DNA from: Serratia silvae
GTDB taxonomy: Bacteria > Pseudomonadota > Gammaproteobacteria > Enterobacterales > Enterobacteriaceae
Length of the DNA: 64,000 nucleotides
NCBI RefSeq assembly: GCF_023282985.1
Contig: NZ_JAGQDC010000008.1
Coordinates: 1 to 64,000 of the forward strand
Direction of reading: 5' to 3'
A program made the translations under genes and the position numbers. The number at the start of each line of letters is the position of its first letter. The first letter of the stretch is position 1. Below are positions 29,467 through 39,511 of this stretch, in pieces. Under the pieces are notes generated by a model. The model was not told where the DNA came from and did not search any database. It saw only the letters and a program-made list of their open reading frames with translations.

Positions 29467-29743
29467 AATTTCGAAATTACCGCCAAACCGGCAGCAACTC
29501 AAAATCAACAGCATGTCCCTCCAACATAACAAAAATATCGCGCCCGGCAATACAAACGATTGCCTGCCCGTCAGCACAAGGCTCAGCGATGTTGGTGGTT
29601 TCTGGTGGAAAATGCCATAGGGAAAGAGTTAGGCAGAAGCTTAATGGAGGTTATGAACGTAATGTGACATATGTCACCAAATTCGTCGATTTTGAGAAAA
29701 AATATTTTAAGACAATAATTATGCGCAGCGAACCGCTAGCCAG

Positions 29744-29791
29744 TAAAAACCGGTGAACCGGCTGAGGTTTTGTCAGCAGGCTCACCGGTTT
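29744..29791 (-). terminator. Rho-independent terminator of rpiA
   Basis: On the minus strand AACCGGTGAGCC and GGTTCACCGGTT bracket an inner arm pair (TGCTGACAAAACCTCAGC), followed by TTTTT. It starts about 10 nt after the rpiA stop. Confidence 0.8.
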
Positions 29792-29801
29792 CACAGCCGG
29801 A

Positions 29802-30461
29802 TTATCTGACCACTTTTTTTACGCCATCCGGCGTACCGACCAGCGCTACGTCTGCGCCACGGTTGGCAAACAGGCCGACGGTAACCACGCCAGCAATGCT
29901 GTTGATCTTGTTTTCCAACGCGATAGCATCGAGGATTTCCAGGTTATACACATCCAGGATCACGTTGCCGTTATCGGTCACTACATTTTGGCGGTATTCA
30001 GGCAGGCCACCCAGCTTGACCAGCTCACGTGCCACGTAGGAGCGGGCCATCGGGATCACTTCTACCGGCAGCGGGAATTTACCCAGCACATCAACCTGCT
30101 TGGTTGAATCGACAATGCAGATAAACTGACGGGCAATGGCAGCAATGATCTTCTCGCGGGTCAGCGCTGCACCACCGCCTTTGATCATCTGCATGTGGCC
30201 GTTGATTTCATCGGCACCGTCAACGTAGATATCCAACGAATCCACTTCATTGCTATCGAAAACGTGTATCCCCAGGCTTTTCAGCTTGGCGGTCGAAGCG
30301 TCTGAACTGGATACCGCACCTTCGATCTGGTGTTTGATCGAACCCAGCGCATCAATAAAATGAGCGGCGGTAGAGCCGGTACCCACGCCCACGATAGTGC
30401 CAGGTTTCACATATTCCAGTGCCGCCCAGCCTACCGCTTTTTTCAGTTCATCCTGAGTCAT
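29802..30461 (-). CDS. rpiA: Ribose-5-phosphate isomerase A
   Basis: Interconverts ribose-5-phosphate and ribulose-5-phosphate in the pentose phosphate pathway. The 219 residues match E. coli. The phosphate loop [13 protein letters not shown] is near residue 25, the catalytic region [25 protein letters not shown] near 82-106. Divergent from argP, as in E. coli, with about 215 nt between them. Confidence 0.98.
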   Translation of the reverse strand: MTQDELKKAVGWAALEYVKPGTIVGVGTGSTAAHFIDALGSIKHQIEGAVSSSDASTAKLKSLGIHVFDSNEVDSLDIYVDGADEINGHMQMIKGGGAALTREKIIAAIARQFICIVDSTKQVDVLGKFPLPVEVIPMARSYVARELVKLGGLPEYRQNVVTDNGNVILDVYNLEILDAIALENKINSIAGVVTVGLFANRGADVALVGTPDGVKKVVR

Positions 30462-30677
30462 GATGTGTTCATTGCCTCTATACGAAAACGTGTGCGTATT
30501 ATAGGGTAAATCGTCGGCAGCAACTTAGGCTAAAACACACTTATTTAACCTGCCGCACATTTCTAGCCCTCCTTACGACGCCCGCGCTGAAAAGAGCGGC
30601 GGGATTTTTTCACCTGAGAAAGTGCAAAAATGTGGCATAGTGCCTGAATCAATTTACTAAAAGGGATCTTCTCTCCG

Positions 30678-31571
30678 ATGAAACGCCCAGACTATAGAAC
30701 GCTGCAAGCGCTGGACGCGGTGATCCGTGAGCGTGGCTTTGAACGCGCGGCACAAAAACTTTGCATCACCCAATCGGCGGTATCCCAGCGCATCAAACAG
30801 TTGGAAAATCTGTTCGGCCAACCGCTGCTGGTACGTACCGTGCCACCACGCCCAACCGAGCAGGGTCAGAAACTGTTGGCCTTGCTGCATCAGGTCGAGC
30901 TGCTGGAAGAGGAGTGGTTAGGGAATGACAATGGGGTCGATACACCGCTGTTGTTGTCGCTGGCGGTCAACGCCGACAGCCTGGCAACCTGGCTGTTACC
31001 GGCGCTAAAACCGGTGCTGGCCGATTCCCCAGTGCGTCTGAATTTGCAGGTGGAAGACGAAACCCGCACGCAGGAGCGCCTGCGCCGGGGGGAAGTGGTG
31101 GGTGCGGTGAGTATCCAGCCGCAGCCACTGCCAAGCTGCCTGGTCGATCAGTTAGGCGCGCTGGACTATCTGTTCGTCGCGTCGAAAGCCTTTGCCGATC
31201 GCTATTTCCCCAACGGCGTGACCCGTTCCGCCCTGCTGAAGGCTCCGGCGGTGGCATTCGATCATCTTGACGATATGCATCAGGCGTTTTTACAGCAGAA
31301 CTTCGATCTCTCGCCGGGCAGCGTCCCCTGCCATATCGTTAACTCTTCCGAGGCGTTTGTGCAGTTGGCACGGCAAGGCACCACCTGCTGTATGATCCCG
31401 CACCTGCAAATTGAGCGAGAGTTGGCGAGCGGGGAGTTGATCGATCTGACTCCGGGCCTGTTCCAGCGCCGTATGCTGTTCTGGCACCGTTTTGCACCGG
31501 AGAGCCGCATGATGCGTAAAGTCACCGATGCGCTGCTGTCTCATGGGCATCAGGTGTTAAGGCAGGATTAA
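30678..31571 (+). CDS. argP: LysR-family regulator ArgP (IciA)
   Basis: Transcription activator responsive to lysine and arginine; it controls argO and lysine-synthesis genes and was once described as an initiation inhibitor at oriC. The 297 residues have an N-terminal helix-turn-helix ([35 protein letters not shown]) and a periplasmic-binding-protein-like effector domain. The target argO lies 0.9 kb away on the other strand, beyond yggE, the usual neighbourhood. Confidence 0.97.
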   Translation: MKRPDYRTLQALDAVIRERGFERAAQKLCITQSAVSQRIKQLENLFGQPLLVRTVPPRPTEQGQKLLALLHQVELLEEEWLGNDNGVDTPLLLSLAVNADSLATWLLPALKPVLADSPVRLNLQVEDETRTQERLRRGEVVGAVSIQPQPLPSCLVDQLGALDYLFVASKAFADRYFPNGVTRSALLKAPAVAFDHLDDMHQAFLQQNFDLSPGSVPCHIVNSSEAFVQLARQGTTCCMIPHLQIERELASGELIDLTPGLFQRRMLFWHRFAPESRMMRKVTDALLSHGHQVLRQD

Positions 31572-31608
31572 AGGCGCAGCATGATGCCGCGCCCCGGTAA
31601 GAGATTGC

Positions 31609-32340
31609 TTACTGCGCGGCGTTGCGTTGCAGCTCGAACACCACGTCTACCTGATCGTCAAAGTGAATGCTTTGCTGTTCGTAAGTCTGGGCGGCATCAC
31701 TTTCCGGTGCCGCAGAAGCGGCTTTAAACATGCGTGCGACTGGCATCGGCTGGTAGTTGGCGACGTGATAGCGAATGCTGTACACCGGCCCCAGCTTGGC
31801 CTTAAAGCCCTGCGCCAACGAGGCGGCTTGCTGAGTGGCATTTTCAATCGCTTTCTGACGCGCCTGCTCGCGATAAACCTCTGGCTTGGCTACCCCAAGC
31901 TCAACCGCACGAATTTCGTTCAAACCTGATTTAAGCGCACCGTCCAATAGCTCGTTGAGTTTATCCAACTGGCGTAACGTTACCTGCACCTGGCGCACGG
32001 CCTGGTAGCCTTTCAGCTGCGATTCACCGGTTTTCAGATAGTCATATTCTGGCTGGGTACGCAGGTTGACCGCATTGATATCTTTCTTTTCGATGCCATT
32101 TTTTTGCAGGAAGTCAAAATACTGCGCTACGCGTTCATCAACCTGTTTTTTCGCCTGGGCGGCATCTTTGGCAGAGACGCTGACTTCGATCGCAAGCGTG
32201 GCAATATCCGGGGTGGCGTCCACGCTGGCCGTACCGGAAGTGACCACATGCGGCCCTTCAGGTACTTCTGCTGCCTGCAGCGCCAGAGGTAACGTGCCTA
32301 ATCCAATCATTGCGGCCATGGCCAATGCTTTAAGCTTCAC
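31609..32340 (-). CDS. yggE: SIMPL-domain periplasmic protein YggE
   Basis: Periplasmic protein with a SIMPL (DUF541) domain; E. coli YggE lessens oxidative stress by an unknown mechanism. A GTG start at 32340 (VKLKALAMAAMIGL) is chosen because AAGGAGA stands 5-11 nt before it and it yields a proper signal peptide ending LPLALQA; the frame upstream has no such context. The mature part spans residues 24-243, with the repeated VSAKDAAQAKKQVDERVAQYFDFL type helices. Located between argP and argO as in E. coli. Confidence 0.93.
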   Translation of the reverse strand: MKLKALAMAAMIGLGTLPLALQAAEVPEGPHVVTSGTASVDATPDIATLAIEVSVSAKDAAQAKKQVDERVAQYFDFLQKNGIEKKDINAVNLRTQPEYDYLKTGESQLKGYQAVRQVQVTLRQLDKLNELLDGALKSGLNEIRAVELGVAKPEVYREQARQKAIENATQQAASLAQGFKAKLGPVYSIRYHVANYQPMPVARMFKAASAAPESDAAQTYEQQSIHFDDQVDVVFELQRNAAQ

Positions 32341-32450
32341 AGTGTCTCCTTGAATGACTAATTGCCTAGTCTCAAAGCTAACACATCCTGCCGCCCTTGG
32401 AATTCGGATTAGTGACAAAATAACGGCGAATAAACTTCAATCTTCTCAAC

Positions 32451-32480
32451 CGTAGGGGCGCAGCATGCGGCTGCCCCTAC
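32451..32480. repeat. Short palindromic repeat between yggE and argO
   Basis: CGTAGGGGCGCAGCATGCGG-CTGCCCCTAC pairs as GTAGGGGC(AG) with CTGCCCCTAC. The same core is seen at 22006-22029 and 39976-40003. It lies 20 nt downstream of the argO stop. Confidence 0.6.
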
Positions 32481-32499
32481 AGTCGAACATGGTCGATTC

Positions 32500-33123
32500 T
32501 TACCAATTAGCGGTTAGCCCATGCCAGGCCAATTGCAGTGCAATGACCCACATCACCAGCCCAACCAGAACGTTGATAATCCGTTGTGCCGTCAGGGTTT
32601 TCAGCCACGGGGCCAGCCATGAGGCCAACAATGCCAAAGCAAAGAACCAGACGACCGAAGCGCTGACCGCCCCCAAGGCAAACCAGGAGCGAATGTCTGG
32701 TTTCAGTTGCCCTCCCAGGCTGCCGAGCACCACAAAGGTATCGAGATACACATGCGGATTCAGCCAGGTGACGGCCAACATGGTCACCACAATGCGCCAG
32801 CGGTTTTGCTTCATTTCTTGCGCCGCTGCCAGCTCCAGATGTTGGCTAAACGCAGTGCGGAAAGCCCCCCAGCCGTACCACAGCAGGAAAGCAACACCGC
32901 CCCAAGTCACCAGCGCCAATAGCATAGGTGAACTGCTGAGCAAGGCGCTACCGCCAAAAATACCGGCGCAAATCAGAACGATATCGCTCAACGCGCACAG
33001 TGAGGCGGTCATCAGATGATAATGGCGGCGGATCCCCTGGTTCATCACAAACACGTTTTGTGGGCCAAGCGGCAGGATCATCGCGGCGCTCAAGGCAAAG
33101 CCTTGCAGATAGATGGCTAACAT
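32500..33123 (-). CDS. argO: Arginine exporter ArgO (LysE family)
   Basis: Inner-membrane exporter of arginine (and canavanine), activated by ArgP in response to arginine. The ATG at 33123 ([30 protein letters not shown]) gives 207 residues, like E. coli's 211. Five or six membrane helices are visible, with the LysE signature [10 protein letters not shown] in the first loop and [10 protein letters not shown] near the middle. The argP gene is nearby. Confidence 0.95.
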   Translation of the reverse strand: MLAIYLQGFALSAAMILPLGPQNVFVMNQGIRRHYHLMTASLCALSDIVLICAGIFGGSALLSSSPMLLALVTWGGVAFLLWYGWGAFRTAFSQHLELAAAQEMKQNRWRIVVTMLAVTWLNPHVYLDTFVVLGSLGGQLKPDIRSWFALGAVSASVVWFFALALLASWLAPWLKTLTAQRIINVLVGLVMWVIALQLAWHGLTANW

Positions 33124-33210
33124 GGTGTTCCTTCTGGAAATATCAGCGCCTGGAAAGCGGCGTGTGCTGTTCAACACGCGCATCATACGAAGAGAAAATT
33201 ATTAGGGGAA

Positions 33211-33459
33211 ATGGATATTTCTAATCGGGCATCAGTAACGCTAATGCTCAATCGTTACGGCGATGGCCAATCCACTCTTCAATCTGAATAGGGAAGAGAT
33301 CCGCAAGGCAGGCTGCATGTCAATGAGCCGTTAAGAGTGATTGGGCAAAACGCGGTCTATTCCGAAGGTTGGGATCAGGTGGTGAAATTCACCAGAGAAG
33401 AGGGAAAGAAAATCAAAGTCACCATTACCAACGAGTTGATCTATCCCCCCGCAGGCTGA
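33211..33459 (+). pseudogene. Small ORF interrupted by an amber codon
   Basis: An 83-codon frame starts at ATG 33211 with AGGGGAA just upstream and ends at TGA 33457-33459. It contains a single in-frame TAG at codon 27 (33289-33291). After the stop it reads ...HVNEPLRVIGQNAVYSEGW..., rich in charged residues and ending KVTITNELIYPPAG. I do not recognise the family. The single stop in an otherwise open frame, with a good ribosome site, suggests a recently inactivated small gene; chance is also possible at this length. Confidence 0.4.
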
Positions 33460-33516
33460 ACGTGAAGTGGCCTTTGCAGCCGCCGATCCGTTAGCGCCGT
33501 TTGTTTGATGAAAATG

Positions 33517-33544
33517 CGTTCCCTCGCCAGAAGGTGAGGGAACG
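33517..33544. terminator. Hairpin after mscS copy 1
   Basis: CGTTCCCTC(G)-CCAGAA-GGTGAGGGAACG, a stem of about ten pairs 9 nt beyond the mscS stop. There is no long T run. Confidence 0.55.
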
Positions 33545-33552
33545 TCAGATCA

Positions 33553-34419
33553 TTACTCCGGCTGTTCAGCCGCTTTAGCTACATGGCGTACATGCACATC
33601 CATCTGCGGGAACGGAATACCAATCTGGTGGGCATCCAGCTGACGCTTGAAGTTTTCCATCAGGTCAAAGTACACGTTCCAATATTCAGCGTTGGTGGTC
33701 CAGGAGCGAGTGACAAAGTTCAGTGAAGAAGGTGCCATTTCATTGAGGCGTACCGTCACGCCTTTATCGTGCATGATGCGCTTATCAGCCGCAATCACGT
33801 CACCCAAGACCTTCTTCACCAGGTCGATGTCGGCGTCATAAGCTACACCGACCACGATATCCACACGGCGGTTTGGCTCACGGGAATAGTTGATAATATT
33901 GCCCGCGATGATTTTACCGTTCGGCACCACAATGGTTTTGTTATCAGAGGTACGCAGCGTGGTCGAGAAAATCTGTACCTGATCTACCGTCCCGGAAACG
34001 CCCCCTAAGTCGACAAACTCCCCGGCCCGTAACGGACGGAAGGCCACCAGCAGCACACCGGCCGCAAAGTTGGACAGCGATCCTTGCAGCGCCAGACCAA
34101 CGGCCAGGCCGGCTGCACCCAACACGGCAATTACCGAGGTGGTCTGTACGCCAATGCGCCCCAGTACAGCAATAAAGGTAAACGCCAGGATGCTGTAACG
34201 CGCCATCGCAGCCAGGAAATCCACTACGGTGGCATCGATGCCACGCAGCTTCATCACGCGGCTGAGCGCATTGCTCACCACACGAGCCACCACCGAACCA
34301 ATAATGAAAATAACGATCGCGGCAACAATATTCACCGCATATTGGATCAGCATATCCTGATGGTTGACGAGCCAACTGCTGGCATTGTTAATGCCTTCTA
34401 CTACGTTAAGTTCTTCCAT
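33553..34419 (-). CDS. mscS: Small-conductance mechanosensitive channel MscS (copy 1)
   Basis: Tension-gated channel that releases solutes on osmotic downshock. The 288 residues match E. coli MscS (286). Three membrane helices: TM1 about 28-58, TM2 about 65-90, and the pore-lining glycine/alanine-rich TM3 with [24 protein letters not shown] at 100-123. A beta domain ([31 protein letters not shown]) and alpha/beta cage domain follow. A second gene for the same protein lies directly upstream at 34758-35624; this copy is the one adjacent to argO as in E. coli. A hand alignment shows about 39 differences between the two. Confidence 0.95.
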   Translation of the reverse strand: MEELNVVEGINNASSWLVNHQDMLIQYAVNIVAAIVIFIIGSVVARVVSNALSRVMKLRGIDATVVDFLAAMARYSILAFTFIAVLGRIGVQTTSVIAVLGAAGLAVGLALQGSLSNFAAGVLLVAFRPLRAGEFVDLGGVSGTVDQVQIFSTTLRTSDNKTIVVPNGKIIAGNIINYSREPNRRVDIVVGVAYDADIDLVKKVLGDVIAADKRIMHDKGVTVRLNEMAPSSLNFVTRSWTTNAEYWNVYFDLMENFKRQLDAHQIGIPFPQMDVHVRHVAKAAEQPE

Positions 34420-34757
34420 TCTGACGTCCTACTTGACATCCCCGTGCGGGGAAAATGAGCAAAATATACTGACGAAACAATATCAGCAAGAAAGCCACCG
34501 GCTAAGGGTAACCAACATTTTAACGTCGTGCCAACTGCCACAGGAAAAATCCCGCGCCACCGAAAAAAGTCGCTAGAAAGCTCTTAGATACAGCGGAATA
34601 TACAAATATACAGCGGACTGCCAACGAGAGTTACTTTAACAAGGAGATGTTACGGCAACGCACAGAAATATCCTAAAAAAAATGCCAGTAACCCTAAGTC
34701 ACCAGCATTCAATATCACGCGGGCATGAGTAAGCCATGCTACCGATACAGGGTGCCA
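34420..34757. other. Intergenic region between the two mscS genes
   Basis: About 340 nt, no supported gene. The stretch at 34502-34554 (GGCTAAGGGTAACCAACATTTTAACG... then CACAGGAAAAATCCC) is recognisably similar to 35707-35760 upstream of copy 2, so the duplication included the promoter or leader region. Confidence 0.6.
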
Positions 34758-35624
34758 TTATTCCGGTTGTTCGGGCGATTTCTCTACGTGGCGCACATGC
34801 ACATCCATTTGCGGATAGGGAATGCCAATCTTGTGGGCATCTAACTGACGCTTAAAGTTTTCCATCAAGTCAAAATAGACATTCCAATACTCCGCATTGG
34901 TGGTCCAGGAGCGAGTCACAAAATTCAGTGAGGACGGAGCCATTTCGTTTAAACGTACGGTGACACCTTTGTCGTGCATGATGCGCTTATCGCCCGCAAT
35001 CACGTCACCCAGCACTTTTTTCACTACATCAATATCGGCGTCATAGGCCACTCCGACCACAATATCCACGCGGCGGTTGGGTTCACGGGAATAGTTGATG
35101 ATATTGCCAGCGATGATTTTTCCATTGGGCACTATAATGGTTTTGTTATCGGAAGTACGCAGAGTGGTAGAGAAAATATGCACCTGATCGACCGTACCGG
35201 CTACACTTCCCAGATCGACATACTCACCTGCGCGCATCGGGCGAAAGACCACTAGCACCACCCCGGCGGCAAAGTTGGACAGTGACCCCTGTAGCGCCAA
35301 ACCAATCGCCAACCCAGCAGCCCCCAGCACCGCAATCAACGAGGTGGTCTGCACCCCCACACGCCCCAATACGGCAATGAAGGTGAAGACCAGAATGCTG
35401 TAACGCACCATCGCTGCCAGGAAGCCAGAAACGGTGAAATCAATACCCCGCAGCCTCAATACGCGAGTGAGCATATTGCTGACAACACGGGCAATGATCG
35501 AACCAATAATGAAAATAGCAAGCGCAGTAACGATGTTAACCGCATAACGAATCAACAGATCCTGATGATCTATCAACCAACTGCCGGCATGATTAATGCC
35601 TTCTACAACGTTGAGATCTTCCAT
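34758..35624 (-). CDS. mscS: Small-conductance mechanosensitive channel MscS (copy 2)
   Basis: Second MscS gene in direct tandem with 33553-34419, also 288 residues. Changes are concentrated in TM1, TM2 and their loops (for example [19 protein letters not shown] in place of [19 protein letters not shown]), while the beta domain and cage are nearly identical. TM3 keeps [24 protein letters not shown]. The open frame, conserved length and conservative substitutions indicate both genes are functional; tension threshold or desensitisation may differ. It has its own leader, related to that of copy 1. Confidence 0.94.
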   Translation of the reverse strand: MEDLNVVEGINHAGSWLIDHQDLLIRYAVNIVTALAIFIIGSIIARVVSNMLTRVLRLRGIDFTVSGFLAAMVRYSILVFTFIAVLGRVGVQTTSLIAVLGAAGLAIGLALQGSLSNFAAGVVLVVFRPMRAGEYVDLGSVAGTVDQVHIFSTTLRTSDNKTIIVPNGKIIAGNIINYSREPNRRVDIVVGVAYDADIDVVKKVLGDVIAGDKRIMHDKGVTVRLNEMAPSSLNFVTRSWTTNAEYWNVYFDLMENFKRQLDAHKIGIPYPQMDVHVRHVEKSPEQPE

Positions 35625-35822
35625 TCATGTATTCCTACTTTATTTCCCCCAAATAGCGGGAATAGGCGAAATAAACCAACACTTAATGTCGGTCAGGAAA
35701 CCGCAGCTTAAGGGTATGCAACATTTCAACCCGACGCCAATCGTCATAGGAAAAAACTCCTTTGGTATAACCACATAGCAATTCCCTTTAATGGCACGTG
35801 AACAGCGCCAGTCAGGTCAACT

Positions 35823-35885
35823 ATGATGAAACTGGTCAGTTTGGGCTGCGTGGTGAGTATTCTGGCCATCCTGTTTGAATCTTGA
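35823..35885 (+). CDS. Possible 20-residue hydrophobic peptide
   Basis: ATG at 35823 opens a 20-codon frame, MMKLVSLGCVVSILAILFES, ending at TGA 35885. One hydrophobic helix with a short lysine-bearing start is the shape of type I toxin peptides such as the Ibs family (which begin MMK or MMR and are 18-19 residues). A weak AGG lies about 10 nt upstream. No antisense RNA promoter could be confirmed, and a frame this short can occur by chance. Confidence 0.25.
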   Translation: MMKLVSLGCVVSILAILFES

Positions 35886-35970
35886 TACTGGGATTGTCGA
35901 TTAACGTCGGGGCGGGGTTATTGGGGTAGCTGATTAGGTGAACGGGTGCTGCATGCTTAGCTTTATCATC

Positions 35971-36002
35971 AAAAAAAGAAAAGGCTCCCAAGGGAGCCTT
36001 TT
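35971..36002 (-). terminator. Rho-independent terminator of the epd-pgk-fbaA operon
   Basis: On the minus strand AAAAGGCTCCC-TT-GGGAGCCTTTT is followed by CTTTTTTT. It starts about 25 nt after the fbaA stop. Confidence 0.92.
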
Positions 36003-36026
36003 AGCGTAATGAACGGAGGGACGATA

Positions 36027-37106
36027 TTACAGCACGTCTACCGCGTTCAGTTCTTTGAATGCCAGTTCCAGACGGGTGATCATGGAAGACTGGGCAGCAC
36101 GAGTCCATACGCGTGGATCGTAGTATTTCTTGTTCGGCTTGTCGACACCTTCTGGGTTACCCAGTTGGCCCTGCAGATAGCCTTCGTTCTTTTTGTAGTA
36201 GTTCAGGATACCTTCCCAAGTTGCCCACTGGGTGTCGGTATCGATGTTCATTTTCACTACGCCGTAGCTGACCGCTTCTTTGATTTCTGCCGCGGTAGAA
36301 CCTGAACCACCGTGGAACACGAAGTTCAACGCATTGTGCGGCAGGTTGTGTTTCTTGGAAACATAGTCCTGAGAATCACGCAGAATGGTTGGAGTCAGTT
36401 TCACGTTGCCTGGCTTGTAAACGCCGTGTACGTTGCCGAAAGAGGCAGCGATGGTGAAGCGTGGGCTGATAGCGTTCAGTTTTTCGTACGCGTAATCAAC
36501 GTCTTGTGGCTGAGTGTACAGGGAAGAAGCGTCCATATGGCTGTTATCTACGCCATCTTCTTCACCACCGGTGCAACCCAGTTCGATTTCCAGGGTCATA
36601 CCGATCTTCGCCATGCGAGTCAGGTACTTGCTGCAAATTTCGATGTTTTCTTCCAGTGACTCTTCAGACAGGTCGATCATGTGAGAAGAGAACAGTGGCT
36701 TACCGGTCGCCGCGAAGTGCTTCTCACCCGCGTCCAACAGGCCGTCTAACCATGGCAGCAGTTTCTTCGCGCAGTGGTCGGTGTGCAGGATCACTGGCAC
36801 GCCGTAATGTTCAGCCATCTGATGCACATGATGTGCGCCAGAGATTGCGCCCAGGATCGCAGCACCTTGTGGCACGTCAGTTTTGATACCTTTACCCGCG
36901 ATAAAGCCAGCACCACCGTTAGAGAACTGAACGATAACTGGAGCACGCACCTTGGCAGCAGTTTCCAGCACGGCGTTGATGGAGTCAGTACCCACGCAGT
37001 TTACCGCTGGCAGCGCAAAGTTGTTCTCTTTGGCAACTGCGAAGACTTTCTGCACGTCATCACCTGTGATGACACCTGGTTTTACGAAATCAAAAATTTT
37101 AGACAT
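36027..37106 (-). CDS. fbaA: Fructose-bisphosphate aldolase, class II
   Basis: Zn-dependent cleavage of fructose-1,6-bisphosphate in glycolysis. The ATG at 37106 (MSKIFDFVKPGVITGDDVQKVF) gives 359 residues, the E. coli length. Visible: HTDHCAKKLLPW (zinc histidine and catalytic aspartate) near 108, GVDNSHMDASSLYTQP, and the phosphate-binding FHGGSGS and NIDTDTQWA near the C-terminus. It follows pgk by about 150 nt, with a terminator-like hairpin and an ERIC fragment in the gap. Confidence 0.98.
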   Translation of the reverse strand: MSKIFDFVKPGVITGDDVQKVFAVAKENNFALPAVNCVGTDSINAVLETAAKVRAPVIVQFSNGGAGFIAGKGIKTDVPQGAAILGAISGAHHVHQMAEHYGVPVILHTDHCAKKLLPWLDGLLDAGEKHFAATGKPLFSSHMIDLSEESLEENIEICSKYLTRMAKIGMTLEIELGCTGGEEDGVDNSHMDASSLYTQPQDVDYAYEKLNAISPRFTIAASFGNVHGVYKPGNVKLTPTILRDSQDYVSKKHNLPHNALNFVFHGGSGSTAAEIKEAVSYGVVKMNIDTDTQWATWEGILNYYKKNEGYLQGQLGNPEGVDKPNKKYYDPRVWTRAAQSSMITRLELAFKELNAVDVL

Positions 37107-37132
37107 TAGACGTCGTCCTGTTTCGTTGGCCG

Positions 37133-37168
37133 TATACCCGTCGTCTTGCAAGCTACAGCCTGCAAGCT
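37133..37168. repeat. ERIC-end fragment between pgk and fbaA
   Basis: GTATACCCGTCGTCTTGCAAGC followed by TACAGCCTGCAAGC matches one outer end of an ERIC element and part of the inverted arm. The opposite end (CCTATGG) is missing or degraded. It lies about 27 nt upstream of the fbaA start. Confidence 0.55.
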
Positions 37169-37230
37169 AGTGGTAGCGATGGATAAATATCGATTTTTAC
37201 CCCGCAGCCAAGCTGGGGGCATAAAACAAA

Positions 37231-37250
37231 CGGGCGGCTTGCGCCCCCCG
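37231..37250 (-). terminator. Hairpin after pgk
   Basis: On the minus strand CGGGGGGC-GCAA-GCCGCCCG is followed by TTTGTTTT. It starts about 10 nt after the pgk stop and could partially terminate between pgk and fbaA. Confidence 0.65.
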
Positions 37251-37259
37251 TTATCTTAA

Positions 37260-38423
37260 TTACTGCTTAGCGCGCTCTTCCAGCATCACTACTGCTGGCA
37301 GTGGTTTCCCTTCAACGAATTCCAGGAAGGCGCCGCCGCCGGTAGAGATGTAGGAGATTTTGTCAGCGATACCGAACAGATCGATAGCTGCCAGGGTGTC
37401 GCCGCCGCCTGCAATGGAGAAGGCTTCGCTATCTGCGATAGCGCGTGCAACGATTTCGGTGCCCCGACGGAAGTTAGGGAACTCGAATACGCCAACCGGG
37501 CCATTCCACAGAATGGTTTTGGCGTTCTTCAGGATAACGGCCAGACGCTCGGCAGAGACATCGCCCATATCCAGAATTTGCTCGTGGTCTTGGATCTCGT
37601 TGGCCTGCTTCACCGTGGCCACTGCGGTTTCAGAGAACTCGGTCGCTACGCGTACGTCGGTTGGCACCGGAATATCGCAGGTTTCCAACAGTTTTTGCGC
37701 GTTCGGGATCAGATCGGGTTCGTACAGGGACTGCCCCACGTTATTCCCTTGCGCCGCCACGAAGGTGTTAGCAATGCCGCCACCAACGATCAGCTGATCG
37801 GCGATCTTGGACAGAGAATCCAGCACGGTCAGTTTGGTAGAAACTTTAGAACCACCAACGATAGCCACCATTGGGCGAGCCGGGTTACCCAGCGCTTTGC
37901 CCAGGGCTTCCAGTTCCGCAGACAGCAGCGGGCCTGCACAGGCAACCGGAGCAAATTTGCCCACGCCATGTGTAGAAGCCTGCGCACGGTGTGCGGTACC
38001 AAAGGCGTCCATCACATACACGTCGCACAGCGCAGCATATTTCTTGGACAGCACTTCGTCGTCTTTCTTCTCGCCTTTGTTGAAGCGAACGTTCTCCAGA
38101 ACAACCAGTTCACCTTCTGCAACGTCAACGCCTTCCAGGTAATCCTTCGCCAGACGGACTGGGGATTTCAGATGCTCTTTCAGGTAGTTGACTACTGGCA
38201 GCAGGGAGAACTCTTCGTTGTACTCGCCTTCGGTAGGACGACCCAGGTGGGAAGTTACCATCACGCGGGCGCCTTGTTTCAGCGCAGCTTCGATAGTCGG
38301 CAGGGAGGCACGGATACGCGCATCGGAAGTCACTTTACCGTCTTTCACTGGTACGTTCAGATCGGAACGGATCAGAACGCGTTTACCCGCCAGATCCAGA
38401 TCGGTCATCTTAATTACAGACAT
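37260..38423 (-). CDS. pgk: Phosphoglycerate kinase
   Basis: ATP-forming step of glycolysis. The 387 residues match E. coli. The substrate motif [17 protein letters not shown] is near residue 15, HLGRPTEG near 59, and the nucleotide-binding [38 protein letters not shown] at the C-terminus. It begins 71 nt after epd, the usual epd-pgk-fbaA order. Confidence 0.98.
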   Translation of the reverse strand: MSVIKMTDLDLAGKRVLIRSDLNVPVKDGKVTSDARIRASLPTIEAALKQGARVMVTSHLGRPTEGEYNEEFSLLPVVNYLKEHLKSPVRLAKDYLEGVDVAEGELVVLENVRFNKGEKKDDEVLSKKYAALCDVYVMDAFGTAHRAQASTHGVGKFAPVACAGPLLSAELEALGKALGNPARPMVAIVGGSKVSTKLTVLDSLSKIADQLIVGGGIANTFVAAQGNNVGQSLYEPDLIPNAQKLLETCDIPVPTDVRVATEFSETAVATVKQANEIQDHEQILDMGDVSAERLAVILKNAKTILWNGPVGVFEFPNFRRGTEIVARAIADSEAFSIAGGGDTLAAIDLFGIADKISYISTGGGAFLEFVEGKPLPAVVMLEERAKQ

Positions 38424-38494
38424 GGTGAACCCTCTTTGTTGATTCTCTATAAAGTTGCCTTAGCGACGCATCAACACCACGTTGATGAGCCTTA

Positions 38495-39511
38495 CTAGAA
38501 ACCGCTTGCGGCCATTGCCCGTGTTGTATCCAACATCCGGTTGGCAAAGCCCCATTCGTTATCACACCAGACCAAGGTCTTGATCAGGTGCTGTCCACTG
38601 ACCCGGGTTTGCGTCCCATCAACGATGGCGCTGTGCGGGTCATGGTTAAAATCAATCGAGACTAATGGTAGTTCTGTATAGTCAACTATACCACGAAATG
38701 ATCCCTGTGCCGCCTTTTGCAACAGCTGGTTTACCTCTGTGACCAACACCTTCGAACTCACGCTGACGCTAAGATCGATGGCCGTGACGTTGATCGTCGG
38801 CACCCGTACGGAGATCGCTTCGAAACGATCGCAAAACTGCGGGAAAATGCGCGTAATGCCCGCTGCCAGCTTGGTGTCGACCGGAATAATCGACTGGCTC
38901 GCCGCGCGGGTACGCCGCAAATCCTGATGATAGGCGTCTATCACCGGCTGATCGTTCATCGAGGAGTGGATGGTGGTTACTGTGCCGGACTCAATGCTGT
39001 AGGCATCGTCCAGCAGCTTGATAATCGGAATAATGCAGTTGGTGGTACAGGAGGCGTTGGACACGATGCGATGCTCGCCACGCAGCGTTTGGTGGTTAAC
39101 CCCAAACACGATGGTCGCATCCAGATCGTTACCGCCCGGATGGGCAAACAGCACCTTCTTTGCCCCTGCCGCCAGATGAGCTTCACCCTCTGCCCTACTG
39201 CCATACACACCGCTGCAATCCAACACCACATCCACGCCCAGTTCGCCCCAAGGCAACTGTTCCAGCTCGGGTTGATGTAACAGCCGAATGCTGTCATCCC
39301 CCACGCTCAGCACGTCACATTCCTGGCGCACATCCCAGGCAAAGCGGCCGTGGCTGGAGTCATATTTCAGCAGGTGGGCCATCCCCTCGGCATGTGCCAG
39401 TTCGTTGATAGCGACGACGGAAATTTCGGCGCGTCGTCCCGATTCGTACAGTGCGCGTAAAACGCTGCGGCCAATACGGCCAAAGCCGTTTATCGCTATG
39501 CGGATGGTCAT
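38495..39511 (-). CDS. epd: Erythrose-4-phosphate dehydrogenase
   Basis: NAD-dependent oxidation of erythrose-4-phosphate to 4-phosphoerythronate for pyridoxal-phosphate synthesis; a GAPDH paralogue. The ATG at 39511 ([27 protein letters not shown]) gives 338 residues, close to E. coli's 339. The active-site cysteine is in [15 protein letters not shown] near residue 155. Residues typical of Epd rather than GapA include [20 protein letters not shown]. First gene of epd-pgk-fbaA. In E. coli tktA lies nearby upstream; here about 15 kb of accessory genes intervene. Confidence 0.96.
   Translation of the reverse strand: MTIRIAINGFGRIGRSVLRALYESGRRAEISVVAINELAHAEGMAHLLKYDSSHGRFAWDVRQECDVLSVGDDSIRLLHQPELEQLPWGELGVDVVLDCSGVYGSRAEGEAHLAAGAKKVLFAHPGGNDLDATIVFGVNHQTLRGEHRIVSNASCTTNCIIPIIKLLDDAYSIESGTVTTIHSSMNDQPVIDAYHQDLRRTRAASQSIIPVDTKLAAGITRIFPQFCDRFEAISVRVPTINVTAIDLSVSVSSKVLVTEVNQLLQKAAQGSFRGIVDYTELPLVSIDFNHDPHSAIVDGTQTRVSGQHLIKTLVWCDNEWGFANRMLDTTRAMAASGF

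Larger units (their letters stand above)
35625..36026. other. Intergenic region between mscS copy 2 and fbaA
   Basis: About 400 nt. It holds the leader of mscS copy 2 (similar to the copy 1 leader), a possible 20-codon hydrophobic ORF at 35823-35885, and the fbaA terminator at 35971-36002. No longer gene is supported. Confidence 0.5.
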
